Source: Lachnospiraceae bacterium A4 (GTDB lineage: Bacteria > Bacillota > Clostridia > Lachnospirales > Lachnospiraceae). From it: DNA of 64,000 bases. This document shows positions 34,675-43,609 of the stretch, piece by piece. Made by a program: the position numbers and the translations under genes. The stretch lies in assembly GCA_000403215.2 (NCBI GenBank), contig KE159536.1, forward strand, positions 66,227 to 130,226. The letters are read 5' to 3'. The notes under the pieces were generated by a model. That model worked only from the letters and a program-made list of their open reading frames with translations. It was not told the DNA's origin and did not search any database. Each line of letters starts with the position of its first letter. The first letter of the stretch is position 1.

Positions 34675-36282
34675 ATGAAGAAGAAATTGACGCTCTGGGC
34701 AGCGCTGTGCATGGTATTTGTGTGCTTTATGTCGATGACCGCTGCCGCTGCGGGGACAGCAGCCATCAGCCAATGCATTATCAGCGGCGGCAACCAGATT
34801 ACAGTCGTTGCGGCTGCGGACGGCGTGCCAAGTGATGACGGAAACCTGTATTTGTTTGAGATGAAACCGTATCAAAATTCTATTAGCGGAAGATCTGATT
34901 TCTGTGCGGTGACACCGAATGCGCCTACAGTGACTTTTGTGACAGCCTTGGATCAGGGAACAGCCAATTCCAAGCTTTATTCAAAATTTGTAGTGGCAGC
35001 AGTACAGGGCGGTGCATTTGTACCGGTCAGCCAAGAATTTTATATCACCAATCCAGAGGTACTTGCCACACACACCGCAGTGAATCCCGTTCCGCTTTCC
35101 ATCAAGGGAATCACAGCAGACAATGCGGCGATGGTATCTATGCCAGACCTTGGCGTACAGCATGCAAGCTATGAGATGGCAATCGACCGATTCTTTCAGC
35201 CGGGACCTGCGCTTCCATACAATTACAATGGAAAAACATATAATTTTAATCAGGGAATCGTGGCAGAGTATGACATGGTTATGACCATTTTTGCTTCACA
35301 GAAAGTAGAAGTGACCATGAACCTTGTCAACTACTACAATGCAGCGACAGCGCTCACCGTAAAACCGTCTGGACGTGTGCCGGGTTACAGGCATTATGCG
35401 TTCAACACCGACGAGCAGCAGGGTGCAGAGTCGATCGCGGCACTGATGTCCTTCCTCGCATCGCGCTATAGCAATCCGGCGACAGGACTGATCACAAACT
35501 GGATTATCGGCAATGAGGTCAACAATAATAACCCATGGTATTTTGCAGGAAACTTTAATGCGTCAAACTTTGCACTTGAGTATGAGAAGGCATTCCGCAT
35601 GTGCTACAATGCCATCAAGAGTGAAAATGCCAACGCGCGAGTGCTCACCTGTATTGACCAGCGCTGGAACTGGGAGGACGGCACGGCAAACCAGTATGGC
35701 GCGAAGAAATTCATTGATGCCTTTAATATTGATGTGGTTTCCCACGGAAATATTGACTGGGGCGTGGCATGGCATCCGCATCCGGTACCACTGACTGCTG
35801 CCAAATTCTGGGATATGCCAGCAAACTACAAGAGAATGAACCTGATTGACCACACACCGAACACCAGAATGATCAATCCTCAGAACATGGAAGTATTCAC
35901 GAGCTATATGAGCCAGCCGGCGTTCCTTGCACCGAATGGACAGGTTCGCTACATCATTATCTCAGAGATTTTGTTTAACTCTATGACCTCTGACGAGGCG
36001 ACACAGGCGGCGTCCTTTGCTTACGCATACAAGCTTGCAGAGAAGAATCCGCTGATTAAGGGCTTTATCGTACACAGGACTATAGATAATCTCTATGAGA
36101 AAAATTCAGACAAGATTGCCTGCGGACTGTACAACTGTGATGCAAATGGTCTTGCGACCACACCCAAGATGATGTACGATGTATTTAAGTACATTGACAC
36201 ACCGCAGTCAGCAGCTTACACACAGTTTGCACTGCCGCTAATCGGCGCATCAAGCTGGGCAGCGCTTGGCGTGAATCCATAA
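34675..36282 (+). CDS. Secreted glycosidase-like protein (DUF5722-like), copy 2
   Basis: 535 aa, paralogous to 32928 along its whole length. Signal peptide (KKKLTLWAALCMVFVCFMSM, cleavage after AAA), N-terminal beta domain, then a barrel with NWIIGNEVNNNNPWYF and RYIIISEILFNSM, keeping both candidate Glu residues, though the second motif is altered (SEIL for TEMG). ATG 34675 has AGGAGGT upstream. It has its own promoter and a strong terminator, so it can be expressed apart from copy 1. Confidence 0.65.
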   Translation: MKKKLTLWAALCMVFVCFMSMTAAAAGTAAISQCIISGGNQITVVAAADGVPSDDGNLYLFEMKPYQNSISGRSDFCAVTPNAPTVTFVTALDQGTANSKLYSKFVVAAVQGGAFVPVSQEFYITNPEVLATHTAVNPVPLSIKGITADNAAMVSMPDLGVQHASYEMAIDRFFQPGPALPYNYNGKTYNFNQGIVAEYDMVMTIFASQKVEVTMNLVNYYNAATALTVKPSGRVPGYRHYAFNTDEQQGAESIAALMSFLASRYSNPATGLITNWIIGNEVNNNNPWYFAGNFNASNFALEYEKAFRMCYNAIKSENANARVLTCIDQRWNWEDGTANQYGAKKFIDAFNIDVVSHGNIDWGVAWHPHPVPLTAAKFWDMPANYKRMNLIDHTPNTRMINPQNMEVFTSYMSQPAFLAPNGQVRYIIISEILFNSMTSDEATQAASFAYAYKLAEKNPLIKGFIVHRTIDNLYEKNSDKIACGLYNCDANGLATTPKMMYDVFKYIDTPQSAAYTQFALPLIGASSWAALGVNP

Positions 36283-36315
36283 TAACAGAATAAAGTAAAG
36301 AATAAAGTAAAATAG

Positions 36316-36365
36316 AAGCCCCTGTGCACAGACATTGAATTTGTGCACAGGGGTTCTTTTACTTT
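36316..36365 (+). terminator. Strong terminator after the glycosidase-like gene
   Basis: CCCCTGTGCACA (36319-36330) and TGTGCACAGGGG (36342-36353) form a 12-bp stem followed by TTCTTTTACTTTTT. Confidence 0.85.
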
Positions 36366-36418
36366 TTATACGCAGACGCGTTCAGCGCGCAAGTAGGGGC
36401 TTCCCTGCTCGATTGTAA

Positions 36419-38197
36419 TTACAAGATAACATTATAGTACACTGCATCATGTGTCAATGCACTGCGCTTTTTATAGTCAAAGAGGAGATAAGCGGGGGTT
36501 TCCAGTTCCTTGATCTGGTCGGCAGGGCATTTTTTCCAGACGGGATAGGAAAATTGCTCAATGTGGGTCATTCGCAAAAGCTGTACAGAGGTGTACCCCC
36601 CATATCCGTTTAAAAATTGCGGTGCCTGCGCCTCCTTTTCATAAAAACTGCGCACTTTGTCCCGCGCGGGTTTGCAATCAGGGGCAAAGCTGGGTCTGCT
36701 TTTTAAGTTTTCACGCAGATACAAGTCAAAAGTAAGCAGCTCGGCAAACAGTGTACGCTTGCCTGCGGCGACAGTACATGCAAAATCCAGCAGTACTTGG
36801 TAGCGGTAACTCCTAGAGGGGGTGCTGGTAAAAAATCCATTGGTGCGGTAGTAGTCTGCGAGCGCCTCATACATGTGAAACGGTGAGGCGAAGTACTGTG
36901 CCAGTACGGGGAGTGTGTGTGAAAACTGGCTGGAATTATAATACAGCTCTACCATTTCTTCAATACCCTTTAATTTCAGTAAATCGTCATAGGAAAGCCA
37001 CTTGGTGTACAGCACTTCATAGGGCGGTTTACTGTTGTATACAATGCCATATTCACTGGCGAGCGCTTCCATCGGGGAACCCTTTAGCACTTTCAGAAAG
37101 CCGAGCTGTAGCTGGTCGGGCATCATGGCGTATACCGTGTTGAACGAAGCCGCGAAGCTGTCATAGTCCTCATAGGGAAGTCCGGCAATCAGGTCAAGAT
37201 GCTGGTGGATATTCTGGAAGCTGTGGAGGACAGCAACCGTTTTGGCAAGTGCGTTCAGGTCCATGTGGCGGTGAATCGCTTTTAAGGTCTGTTCATTTGC
37301 AGACTGCACGCCGATTTCAAGTTGAAGCAGGCCGGGGCGCATACTGCGCATCACCTCAAGGTGTTCTGCTGTCAGCAAATCCGCCGCGATTTCAAAGTGA
37401 AAATTAGTGACACCATTGTCATTTTCTGCCAAGTATGTCCAAATTTCAAGTGCATGTGCTGGATTGCAGTTGAACGTGCGATCGATAAACTTTACCTGCG
37501 GCACCTGATTGTCCAGAAAATAGCGCAACTCTGATTTTACAGTGTCCATACTGCGCAGACGCACCTTCTTGTCGATGGAGGAGAGGCAGTAGGCGCACTG
37601 GAACGGACAGCCGCGCTGGGACTCGTAGTAGACAATGCGGTTCTGGAAGGCGGCGGGAAAACCGGCAGACGGCGTGTACAGGAAGGGCAGGCGGTTGAGA
37701 TCTACTAATCCGCGCTCGCCGGTAAAGCCTTCTTTGCACGCAATTCCCTTTATATCAGACAGTGCGGGCTTGTTCTCCCAGTAAGCGTGCAGCAGTTCGA
37801 GAAATGTCTCCTCGCCCTCACCGACCATGATGCCTGCAAGCTGGGGATAGGTCTGCAACAAACGCGCAGCATGATAAGAAACCTCCGGCCCGCCAAGCCA
37901 GAGTGCAGTGTCAGGCAGAACCTTTGGCAGCTCTTGTAAGAGCTCTTGCACAACCGTCCAGTTCCAGATATAGCACGAAAAAGCCGCAAGCTGTGGCTTT
38001 TGCCGATAGATTTCGGCGAGAATGGTCTCCGCGGGCTGGTTGATGGTATATTCTGCAATCTCGAGGACACAGCCGTCTGGACGGTCTGGATAATACTTGT
38101 CCGCGTAGGCTTTCAGGCTGTAGAGTGCAGGATTCGAGTGAATGTATTTGGCGTTGATTCCGATTAACAATACTTTGCCGGGGGTGTATGTACGCAT
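36419..38197 (-). CDS. B12-binding-domain radical SAM protein (DUF4080-like)
   Basis: 592 aa. The N-terminal cobalamin-binding domain has LLIGINAKYIHSNPALYSLK and LGGPEVSYHA. The radical SAM domain has the cluster motif CPFQCAYC (near residue 197, Cys-x3-Cys-x2-Cys), followed by KFIDRTFNCNP and LQLEIGVQSANEQTL. The C-terminal roughly 200 residues resemble DUF4080. Members are thought to methylate or rearrange a substrate using B12 and SAM; the substrate is unknown here. The start ATG at 38197 has AAGGAG upstream. It is divergent from the Bce-like regulator at 38396. Confidence 0.85.
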   Translation of the reverse strand: MRTYTPGKVLLIGINAKYIHSNPALYSLKAYADKYYPDRPDGCVLEIAEYTINQPAETILAEIYRQKPQLAAFSCYIWNWTVVQELLQELPKVLPDTALWLGGPEVSYHAARLLQTYPQLAGIMVGEGEETFLELLHAYWENKPALSDIKGIACKEGFTGERGLVDLNRLPFLYTPSAGFPAAFQNRIVYYESQRGCPFQCAYCLSSIDKKVRLRSMDTVKSELRYFLDNQVPQVKFIDRTFNCNPAHALEIWTYLAENDNGVTNFHFEIAADLLTAEHLEVMRSMRPGLLQLEIGVQSANEQTLKAIHRHMDLNALAKTVAVLHSFQNIHQHLDLIAGLPYEDYDSFAASFNTVYAMMPDQLQLGFLKVLKGSPMEALASEYGIVYNSKPPYEVLYTKWLSYDDLLKLKGIEEMVELYYNSSQFSHTLPVLAQYFASPFHMYEALADYYRTNGFFTSTPSRSYRYQVLLDFACTVAAGKRTLFAELLTFDLYLRENLKSRPSFAPDCKPARDKVRSFYEKEAQAPQFLNGYGGYTSVQLLRMTHIEQFSYPVWKKCPADQIKELETPAYLLFDYKKRSALTHDAVYYNVIL

Positions 38198-38395
38198 ATA
38201 AAACTCCTTTGAAGTGTGATTTGCTTGGTTGGTCTGGAGTTATTATAACAGAAAGCGGGAGAATTTGGTACCGAATAATAGAATACATTGGAGGAAGGAT
38301 TTTTTCTTGATATGAAATGCGGAAAATGATAAAACAATGCTTGAATTTGCAGGATTGAGATGCTATTCTTTTATTAAAAATGGGGGGAATCAGCA

Positions 38396-39067
38396 ATGTA
38401 TAAAATTTTCATAGTCGAAGATGACGAGATGATTGCGGCGGGATTAAAACGCCATCTGGAAAACTGGGGGTATGCCGTCGAATGTGCGCAGGATTTGGGA
38501 AATGTCATGCCGGAGTTCGTGCGGGCGGCGCCGCAGCTAGTCTTGATGGATATTAAACTGCCATTTTACAACGGATATCACTGGTGCAGTGAGATTCGCA
38601 AGATTTCCAAGGTACCAGTCATCTTTTTGTCCTCCGCAGCCGACAATATGAATATCGTCATGGCGGTGAATATGGGCGGAGATGATTTTATCGCAAAGCC
38701 CTTTGACTTGGACGTCCTCACGGTGAAAATACAGGCAATGCTGCGCAGGAGTTATGATTTTGTGAGTCAGAGTGTGGTGCTCGAGCACCGGGGCGCGATG
38801 CTGAATCTCACCGAGGCGGTGCTGGTGTACGGCAGCGAGAAGCTGGAGCTGACCAAAAACGAGCTGCGTATTTTGCAGGTGCTGATGGAAAATAAGGAAA
38901 AGGTCGTGGCGAGAGACACGCTCATGACAAAGCTGTGGGAGAGTGACAGCTATGTGGATGAAAATACACTGTCAGTAAATGTGAACCGTCTGCGGAAGAA
39001 GCTCGAGAGCGCAGGGCTTTCGGACTTTATACAGACCAAGAAAGGGATTGGCTACCGCATAGGGTAA
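38396..39067 (+). CDS. BceR-like response regulator (module 3)
   Basis: 223 aa. Receiver with E8-D9-D10, Asp52 (LVLMDIKLPFYNGYHW), Ser in FLSSA and Lys in IAKPF; winged helix from about 125 (LELTKNELRILQVL, LWESDSYVDENTLSVNVNRL). The segment LPFYNGYHWC is typical of BceR-group regulators. ATG 38396 follows GGGGGG. It heads a regulator-kinase-ATPase-permease set and probably activates bceAB through the inverted repeat at 40257. Confidence 0.92.
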   Translation: MYKIFIVEDDEMIAAGLKRHLENWGYAVECAQDLGNVMPEFVRAAPQLVLMDIKLPFYNGYHWCSEIRKISKVPVIFLSSAADNMNIVMAVNMGGDDFIAKPFDLDVLTVKIQAMLRRSYDFVSQSVVLEHRGAMLNLTEAVLVYGSEKLELTKNELRILQVLMENKEKVVARDTLMTKLWESDSYVDENTLSVNVNRLRKKLESAGLSDFIQTKKGIGYRIG

Positions 39068-39091
39068 TCGGCATGGACAGGGAGGATTGGA

Positions 39092-40225
39092 ATGATTGAT
39101 TTTCGTATATATCTCAGGGAAAACAGCGGATGGCTTACAGTAAATTTGTTTCTTGCGCTGGTGATGACCGCGACGATGCTGCTAAATGGAATCCCCGCGC
39201 ATGAAATCGGCTATGGAATGCTTTTGTGCGTCTTTGTCACTGTGGCAGCGGCAGTTCTGGGATTTGGCAGGCACTGTGAAAGCCTTCGGCAGCTAAAGGA
39301 GATGCGCAAAAATATTGCGGTGGTGCAAAATGAGATGAAGGTGCCAGAATACTTATACGAAACGTATTATCAGGACTGTATCAACGTGCTGGTGAAGGAG
39401 AAGGACCGGATTCAGAACGAATTAATCAGCCGCCAGCAGGATTTGACCGCATATTATTCCATGTGGGTGCACCAGATTAAGACACCGATTGCCGCGCTCA
39501 GGCTGCTGATTGATGAGGAGATCAGTACATTTCTTGAATTGGAGGAGGCTCTGCAAGATGACATGTGTGTCATAAAATGCCGCCAGATGCAGAACGAACT
39601 TTTCCGGATAGAGCAGTATGCCGATATGGCATTGCAGTACACGCGGCTTGGCGCGGAGACAAACGATTTCGTGTTTGAGAATGTGATGCTGGACGAGGTG
39701 ATAAAACTGTCGATTCACAAGTATGCAAGACAGTTTATCCAGAAACAGCTTCGTCTGTCATACACGCCGCAGCAGCTCATGGCAGTCACGGACAAAAAAT
39801 GGCTGGGGTTTGTGCTGGACCAGCTTTTGTCAAACGCCGTCAAATACACCAGACAGGGCGGCGTCACGATACGGGTATGCTGCGCCGGACAGCCATGTGG
39901 CGGCGCAGTTTCTGAGCCTGATGAAAAAAAGGCGGGGCACGGGCATTGCGATGAAGCAGCACAAGCTTTCTGTGATGCTTATGACGAAAGCGTGCGGATT
40001 ATTATAGAAGATACAGGAATCGGCATTCGCGCTGAGGACCTTCCAAGGGTCTGCGAGAAAGGCTATACCGGCTACAACGGACATGCTGACCAATATTCCA
40101 CGGGAATCGGGCTGTATCTGTGCCAGTCCATCTTGGAAAAACTGGGGCATTCGTTTCACATTACCTCAGCACAGGGAAAAGGGACGAAGGCTGAGATTGT
40201 GATAGGGGGCATGAGAGACGTGTGA
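39092..40225 (+). CDS. BceS-like intramembrane-sensing histidine kinase (module 3)
   Basis: 377 aa. Two membrane helices (about 15-34 and 39-59) with a loop of only a few residues. Phosphotransfer His127 in MWVHQIKTPIAALRLL, the BceS-type motif. N box DQLLSNAVKYT; G boxes IEDTGIGIRA and STGIGLYLCQ. The ATPase domain carries an insertion of about 30 polar residues (about 270-300, CGGAVSEPDEKKAGHGHCDE) between the N and G1 boxes that is absent from the kinases of modules 1 and 2. ATG 39092 has GGGAGGA upstream. Confidence 0.92.
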   Translation: MIDFRIYLRENSGWLTVNLFLALVMTATMLLNGIPAHEIGYGMLLCVFVTVAAAVLGFGRHCESLRQLKEMRKNIAVVQNEMKVPEYLYETYYQDCINVLVKEKDRIQNELISRQQDLTAYYSMWVHQIKTPIAALRLLIDEEISTFLELEEALQDDMCVIKCRQMQNELFRIEQYADMALQYTRLGAETNDFVFENVMLDEVIKLSIHKYARQFIQKQLRLSYTPQQLMAVTDKKWLGFVLDQLLSNAVKYTRQGGVTIRVCCAGQPCGGAVSEPDEKKAGHGHCDEAAQAFCDAYDESVRIIIEDTGIGIRAEDLPRVCEKGYTGYNGHADQYSTGIGLYLCQSILEKLGHSFHITSAQGKGTKAEIVIGGMRDV

Positions 40226-40256
40226 AGCCTTTTGGAACAGCTTTTATAACATGTTC

Positions 40257-40272
40257 CTTACAACAATGTAAG
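40257..40272. promoter_or_regulatory. BceR-type operator upstream of the bceAB-like genes
   Basis: CTTACA-ACAA-TGTAAG is a perfect inverted repeat matching TTACA-N4-TGTAA, a pattern reported for BceR-like regulators. A further half site (TGTAAG) lies near 40287 and a -10-like TATACT at 40325-40330 with no good -35, as expected for an activated promoter. Confidence 0.7.
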
Positions 40273-40377
40273 AAATCAAAGGAAAATGTAAGCCTGACAA
40301 ATGGCTGGCAGTTTCCTTTTTTGCTATACTGTACTCATAAGGCAGATAGAGGAGCAATCAAAAAAGGAGAACAAACT

Positions 40378-41220
40378 ATGTCTATTTTAAAGGTAAAAAA
40401 TGTCAGCAAAATTTATACAACCCGTTTCGGGAGTACGAAAGTACAGGCACTTTCTAATATGAATTTCACCGTCGAGCAGGGGGAGTATGTGGCGATTATG
40501 GGGGAATCCGGCTCGGGCAAGACGACGCTGTTAAACATTCTCGCGTCGCTTGACAGACCGACCAGCGGAGAGGTGCTGTTAAACGGAAAGAACCTGACAA
40601 GCATTAAGGAAAAAGAAATCTCGGCATTCCGGCGCGACAATCTGGGATTTGTATTTCAGGATTTTAATCTGCTCGACAACTTTTCGCTCAAGGACAATAT
40701 TCTGCTGCCGCTGGTTTTGCAGAGAAAACCGGTTGCGGAGATGGAGGAGCGTCTTACCCCGATTGCAGAGAGGCTCGGCATCGCGCAGCTACTGGAAAAA
40801 TATCCGTATGAAGTTTCGGGTGGGCAGAAGCAGCGCACAGCCGTAGCGCGGGCAATCATCACCAGTCCGCAGTTGATTCTTGCAGATGAGCCGACAGGCG
40901 CGCTCGACTCCAAGGCGTCCGCGGGGCTGCTTCATGTGTTTCGGGAGATTAACCGCGACGGGCAGACAATCCTCATGGTGACACACAGCACCAATGCGGC
41001 AAGCCACGCGGACCGCATTATGTTTATCAAAGATGGCGAGGTGTTCCACCAGCTCTACCGCGGTAATCTGACCAATGAGCAGCTCTACGCAAGAATATCG
41101 GATACGCTCACCGTGCTGGCACAGAAAGCGGAGGGCGCACAGTTTCCGCCGGAGTGCCAATTCAACCGGACGGATTCGGGCGCTGGGCTTCAAAAGGCAG
41201 ATGAAATGTATGTGTCTTAA
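40378..41220 (+). CDS. BceA-like ABC transporter ATPase (module 3)
   Basis: 280 aa. Walker A GESGSGKTT, Q-loop FQDFNLLDNF, signature VSGGQKQRTAVARA, Walker [14 protein letters not shown], switch His (TILMVTHS), then FHQLYRGNLTNEQLYARISD, typical of BceA. The C-terminus is about 30 residues longer than usual (AEGAQFPPECQF onward). ATG 40378 follows AAAAGGAG. With the permease it should remove cell-wall-active peptides from their lipid targets. Confidence 0.92.
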   Translation: MSILKVKNVSKIYTTRFGSTKVQALSNMNFTVEQGEYVAIMGESGSGKTTLLNILASLDRPTSGEVLLNGKNLTSIKEKEISAFRRDNLGFVFQDFNLLDNFSLKDNILLPLVLQRKPVAEMEERLTPIAERLGIAQLLEKYPYEVSGGQKQRTAVARAIITSPQLILADEPTGALDSKASAGLLHVFREINRDGQTILMVTHSTNAASHADRIMFIKDGEVFHQLYRGNLTNEQLYARISDTLTVLAQKAEGAQFPPECQFNRTDSGAGLQKADEMYVS

Positions 41221-41279
41221 ACTGCGGCAATACGTTGCCAAATAACTTTTTTAGACTCGTAAACAGGAAAGGGATTTTT

Positions 41280-43268
41280 ATGAATTGTTTATATTGCAAG
41301 CTGGCAGTGACCAACTTAAAAAACAACCGGCAGTTTTATCTGCCCTACATTCTGGCTGGAATTGTGTCTGCAATGATGTTTTACATCATGCGTGCCATTC
41401 AGGGAAGCAAGGCAATTGCGGCGATGCGCGGCGCAGACACAGTGTACTTGATCTTGACGATGGGTCTCGTAATCGTGGCGCTGTGCACTGGTATTTTTCT
41501 ATTTTACACAAACAGCTTCGTGATGAAGCGGCGCAAGAAAGAGCTGGGGGTTTACAACATTCTCGGCATGGAAAAGAAGCATATTGCAAAAGTGATGGCG
41601 TGGGAATCTGTGATTTTGTATGTGCTTACGGTCTGCGGCGGCCTTGTGCTTGGGATTGTGTTTCATAAGCTGGTGGCAATGTTTCTGGCAAAACTGACAG
41701 GAATGTCAGAAAGTATTCCGTTTTATGTCTCTGGCTGGGGCTGTTTGCAGACGGTTGAGCTGTTTGGCCTCGTCTATGTGCTTATGCTGTTCTATAATTT
41801 CTTGCAGGTCAGCCTTGCCAATCCGGTCGCACTGCTGCACGGCAACAGCGTGGGGGAGCGTGAACCTAAGGTAAAATGGATTTCGGCAGTGGCTGGCATT
41901 GGGTGCATCGTTGCAGGGTATTATATTGCCGTGACCGTTCAGGGCATCTTGGAAGCGGTCAATATGTTCTTTATAGCGGTGCTTCTGGTGATTGTCGGGA
42001 CCTATGCGCTCTTTCTGTCTGTGAGTATTGCTTTTTTAAAAATACTCAAAAATAATAAGAAATACTATTATCAGACGACACATTTTATCACTGTGTCAGG
42101 AATGCTTTACCGCATGAAGCGCAATGCGGTCGGGCTTGCCAATATCTGTGTGCTGTCCACCATGGTTCTGGTAATCATCTCGACGACGGTGTGCCTGTAT
42201 GCGGGCGTGGAGGATTCTCTGAAACAAAATTTTCCAAAAGAAATCAGCGCAACGCAGTATTTTGACCATGTTCCAGCGCGGGCAGACAGAGAATACCTTG
42301 TAGAGCAGGTTGCGGCGGCGGCAAAAAAGCAGAACAGAGAAATGACAGATGTGTCATCATATATGGACATTGTGACGGTGATTCACATGGACGGAAATGT
42401 GATAGAGCGCTATGACAATGAAAACCCTGCTTACGATTTTACAGATATGGGGATGCTCTATGTGATGGCGCGGGCGGACTATGAGAAATTTACAGGGCAT
42501 ACCTATGAGCCGATTGCGCCGGGAAGCGTGATGGTGGCAGCATCACATCTTTTTGAGGAGGACTCTATTGAAATTTTTGGGACAACGTATTTAGTGGCGG
42601 ATAAGACAACGTTTCCAGACGATTTTCCAGACAGCGAACTTCAGGCAGTTCTTGGCAATAAACAGGTGATTTACATTGTGGTGGAGGACGAGCAGGCGCT
42701 GGAACCGTTTGCGGCTTATGAAGTGCGCCACCATATCGAACTGGATACGGATGGGACGCCGGAGGAGAGAAAGGCGTTTGCAACAGCCGTGGAGGAGGCG
42801 CTTGGGGCGTGCAAGGAAACTACAGCGTTCACATCAGGTATGCTCATGTCAAGGGCGCATCAGCGTGAAGAGTACATGGCATTAAACGGCGGCTTTTTGT
42901 TTCTCGGGCTGTTTCTTGGAATTTTGTTTCTGATGATCACAGTGATGATTATCTACTACAAGCAGACCTCGGAGGGCTATGAGGACAGGGAGAGATTTGC
43001 GATTATGACCAAGGTCGGCATGGGGCGTGATGTGGTGAAGGCTGCAATCAACACGCAGGTGCGAACCGTATTTTTTATGCCGATTATCGTTGCCGTCCTT
43101 CATCTGACAATGGCATTTCCGATGTTAAAGATAATCATGTATGTGTTCGGCCTGATGAATACAGAGCTGTTTGTCGGCTGTCTGGTGGTGACATCCGTAG
43201 TGTTTGCGGTGATTTATTTTATCGTATTCCGCATTACATCGCGCAGTTATTACCGGATTGTCTATTAA
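41280..43268 (+). CDS. BceB-like FtsX permease (module 3)
   Basis: 662 aa. About ten membrane helices with the signature large external loop between helices 7 and 8 (about residues 315-535), the peptide-binding and signalling part in BceB proteins. The N-terminus (CKLAVTNLKNNRQFYLPYIL) and the segment KELGVYNILGMEKKHI are family-typical. It forms a sensory complex with the kinase at 39092. ATG 41280 follows AAAGGGA; there is a 59-base gap after bceA. Confidence 0.9.
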   Translation: MNCLYCKLAVTNLKNNRQFYLPYILAGIVSAMMFYIMRAIQGSKAIAAMRGADTVYLILTMGLVIVALCTGIFLFYTNSFVMKRRKKELGVYNILGMEKKHIAKVMAWESVILYVLTVCGGLVLGIVFHKLVAMFLAKLTGMSESIPFYVSGWGCLQTVELFGLVYVLMLFYNFLQVSLANPVALLHGNSVGEREPKVKWISAVAGIGCIVAGYYIAVTVQGILEAVNMFFIAVLLVIVGTYALFLSVSIAFLKILKNNKKYYYQTTHFITVSGMLYRMKRNAVGLANICVLSTMVLVIISTTVCLYAGVEDSLKQNFPKEISATQYFDHVPARADREYLVEQVAAAAKKQNREMTDVSSYMDIVTVIHMDGNVIERYDNENPAYDFTDMGMLYVMARADYEKFTGHTYEPIAPGSVMVAASHLFEEDSIEIFGTTYLVADKTTFPDDFPDSELQAVLGNKQVIYIVVEDEQALEPFAAYEVRHHIELDTDGTPEERKAFATAVEEALGACKETTAFTSGMLMSRAHQREEYMALNGGFLFLGLFLGILFLMITVMIIYYKQTSEGYEDRERFAIMTKVGMGRDVVKAAINTQVRTVFFMPIIVAVLHLTMAFPMLKIIMYVFGLMNTELFVGCLVVTSVVFAVIYFIVFRITSRSYYRIVY

Positions 43269-43298
43269 AAGCTGATTTATGGTATACAAAAATTTAAC

Positions 43299-43327
43299 TT
43301 GACAATAAAATCATGAAACGGTATAGT
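43299..43327 (+). promoter_or_regulatory. Sigma-A promoter of the TPP riboswitch transcript
   Basis: TTGACA (43299-43304) and TATAGT (43322-43327) are 17 bases apart. A stable GC-rich hairpin (GCGCTGGCTG-GA-CAGCCGGCGC) lies between the promoter and the aptamer. Confidence 0.8.
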
Positions 43328-43390
43328 TATTCCTGTACGAAGGCGCTGGCTGGACAGCCGGCGCAGTGTAGTACGCTAACATATATCAGA

Positions 43391-43470
43391 TTACGCTAGG
43401 GGTGCACATCGCTGAGACTTTACCCTCATTACTTGAACCGGATAATACCGGCGTAAGGAAGCAATATGGG
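43391..43470 (+). promoter_or_regulatory. TPP (THI-box) riboswitch
   Basis: The conserved elements appear in order: outer stem TTACGC/GCGTAA, AGGGGTGC, GCTGAGA, ACCC, TTGAACCGGATAATACCGGC and AAGGAAGC. It senses thiamin pyrophosphate and reduces expression of the thiamin transporter downstream. Confidence 0.92.
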
Positions 43471-43578
43471 AATAATGGGACTTTAACTGTTTAGATTCTG
43501 TCGGAATACAGGCTGCAAATACCATCAGGCTATGCGGCTGTGTAAAGCCAGAAGATCTATCAACAGTTACGATGCTGA

Positions 43579-43609
43579 CCTCCTCGCGCAGACGAAGGAG
43601 GATTTTTTT
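43579..43609 (+). terminator. Terminator hairpin that includes the thiT ribosome binding site
   Basis: CCTCCTCG (43579-43586) pairs with CGAAGGAGG (43593-43601, one bulge), followed by TTTTTTT. The right arm contains GAAGGAGG, the binding site of the gene that starts at 43610. When formed it would both end transcription and hide the site, a likely riboswitch output. Confidence 0.65.
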
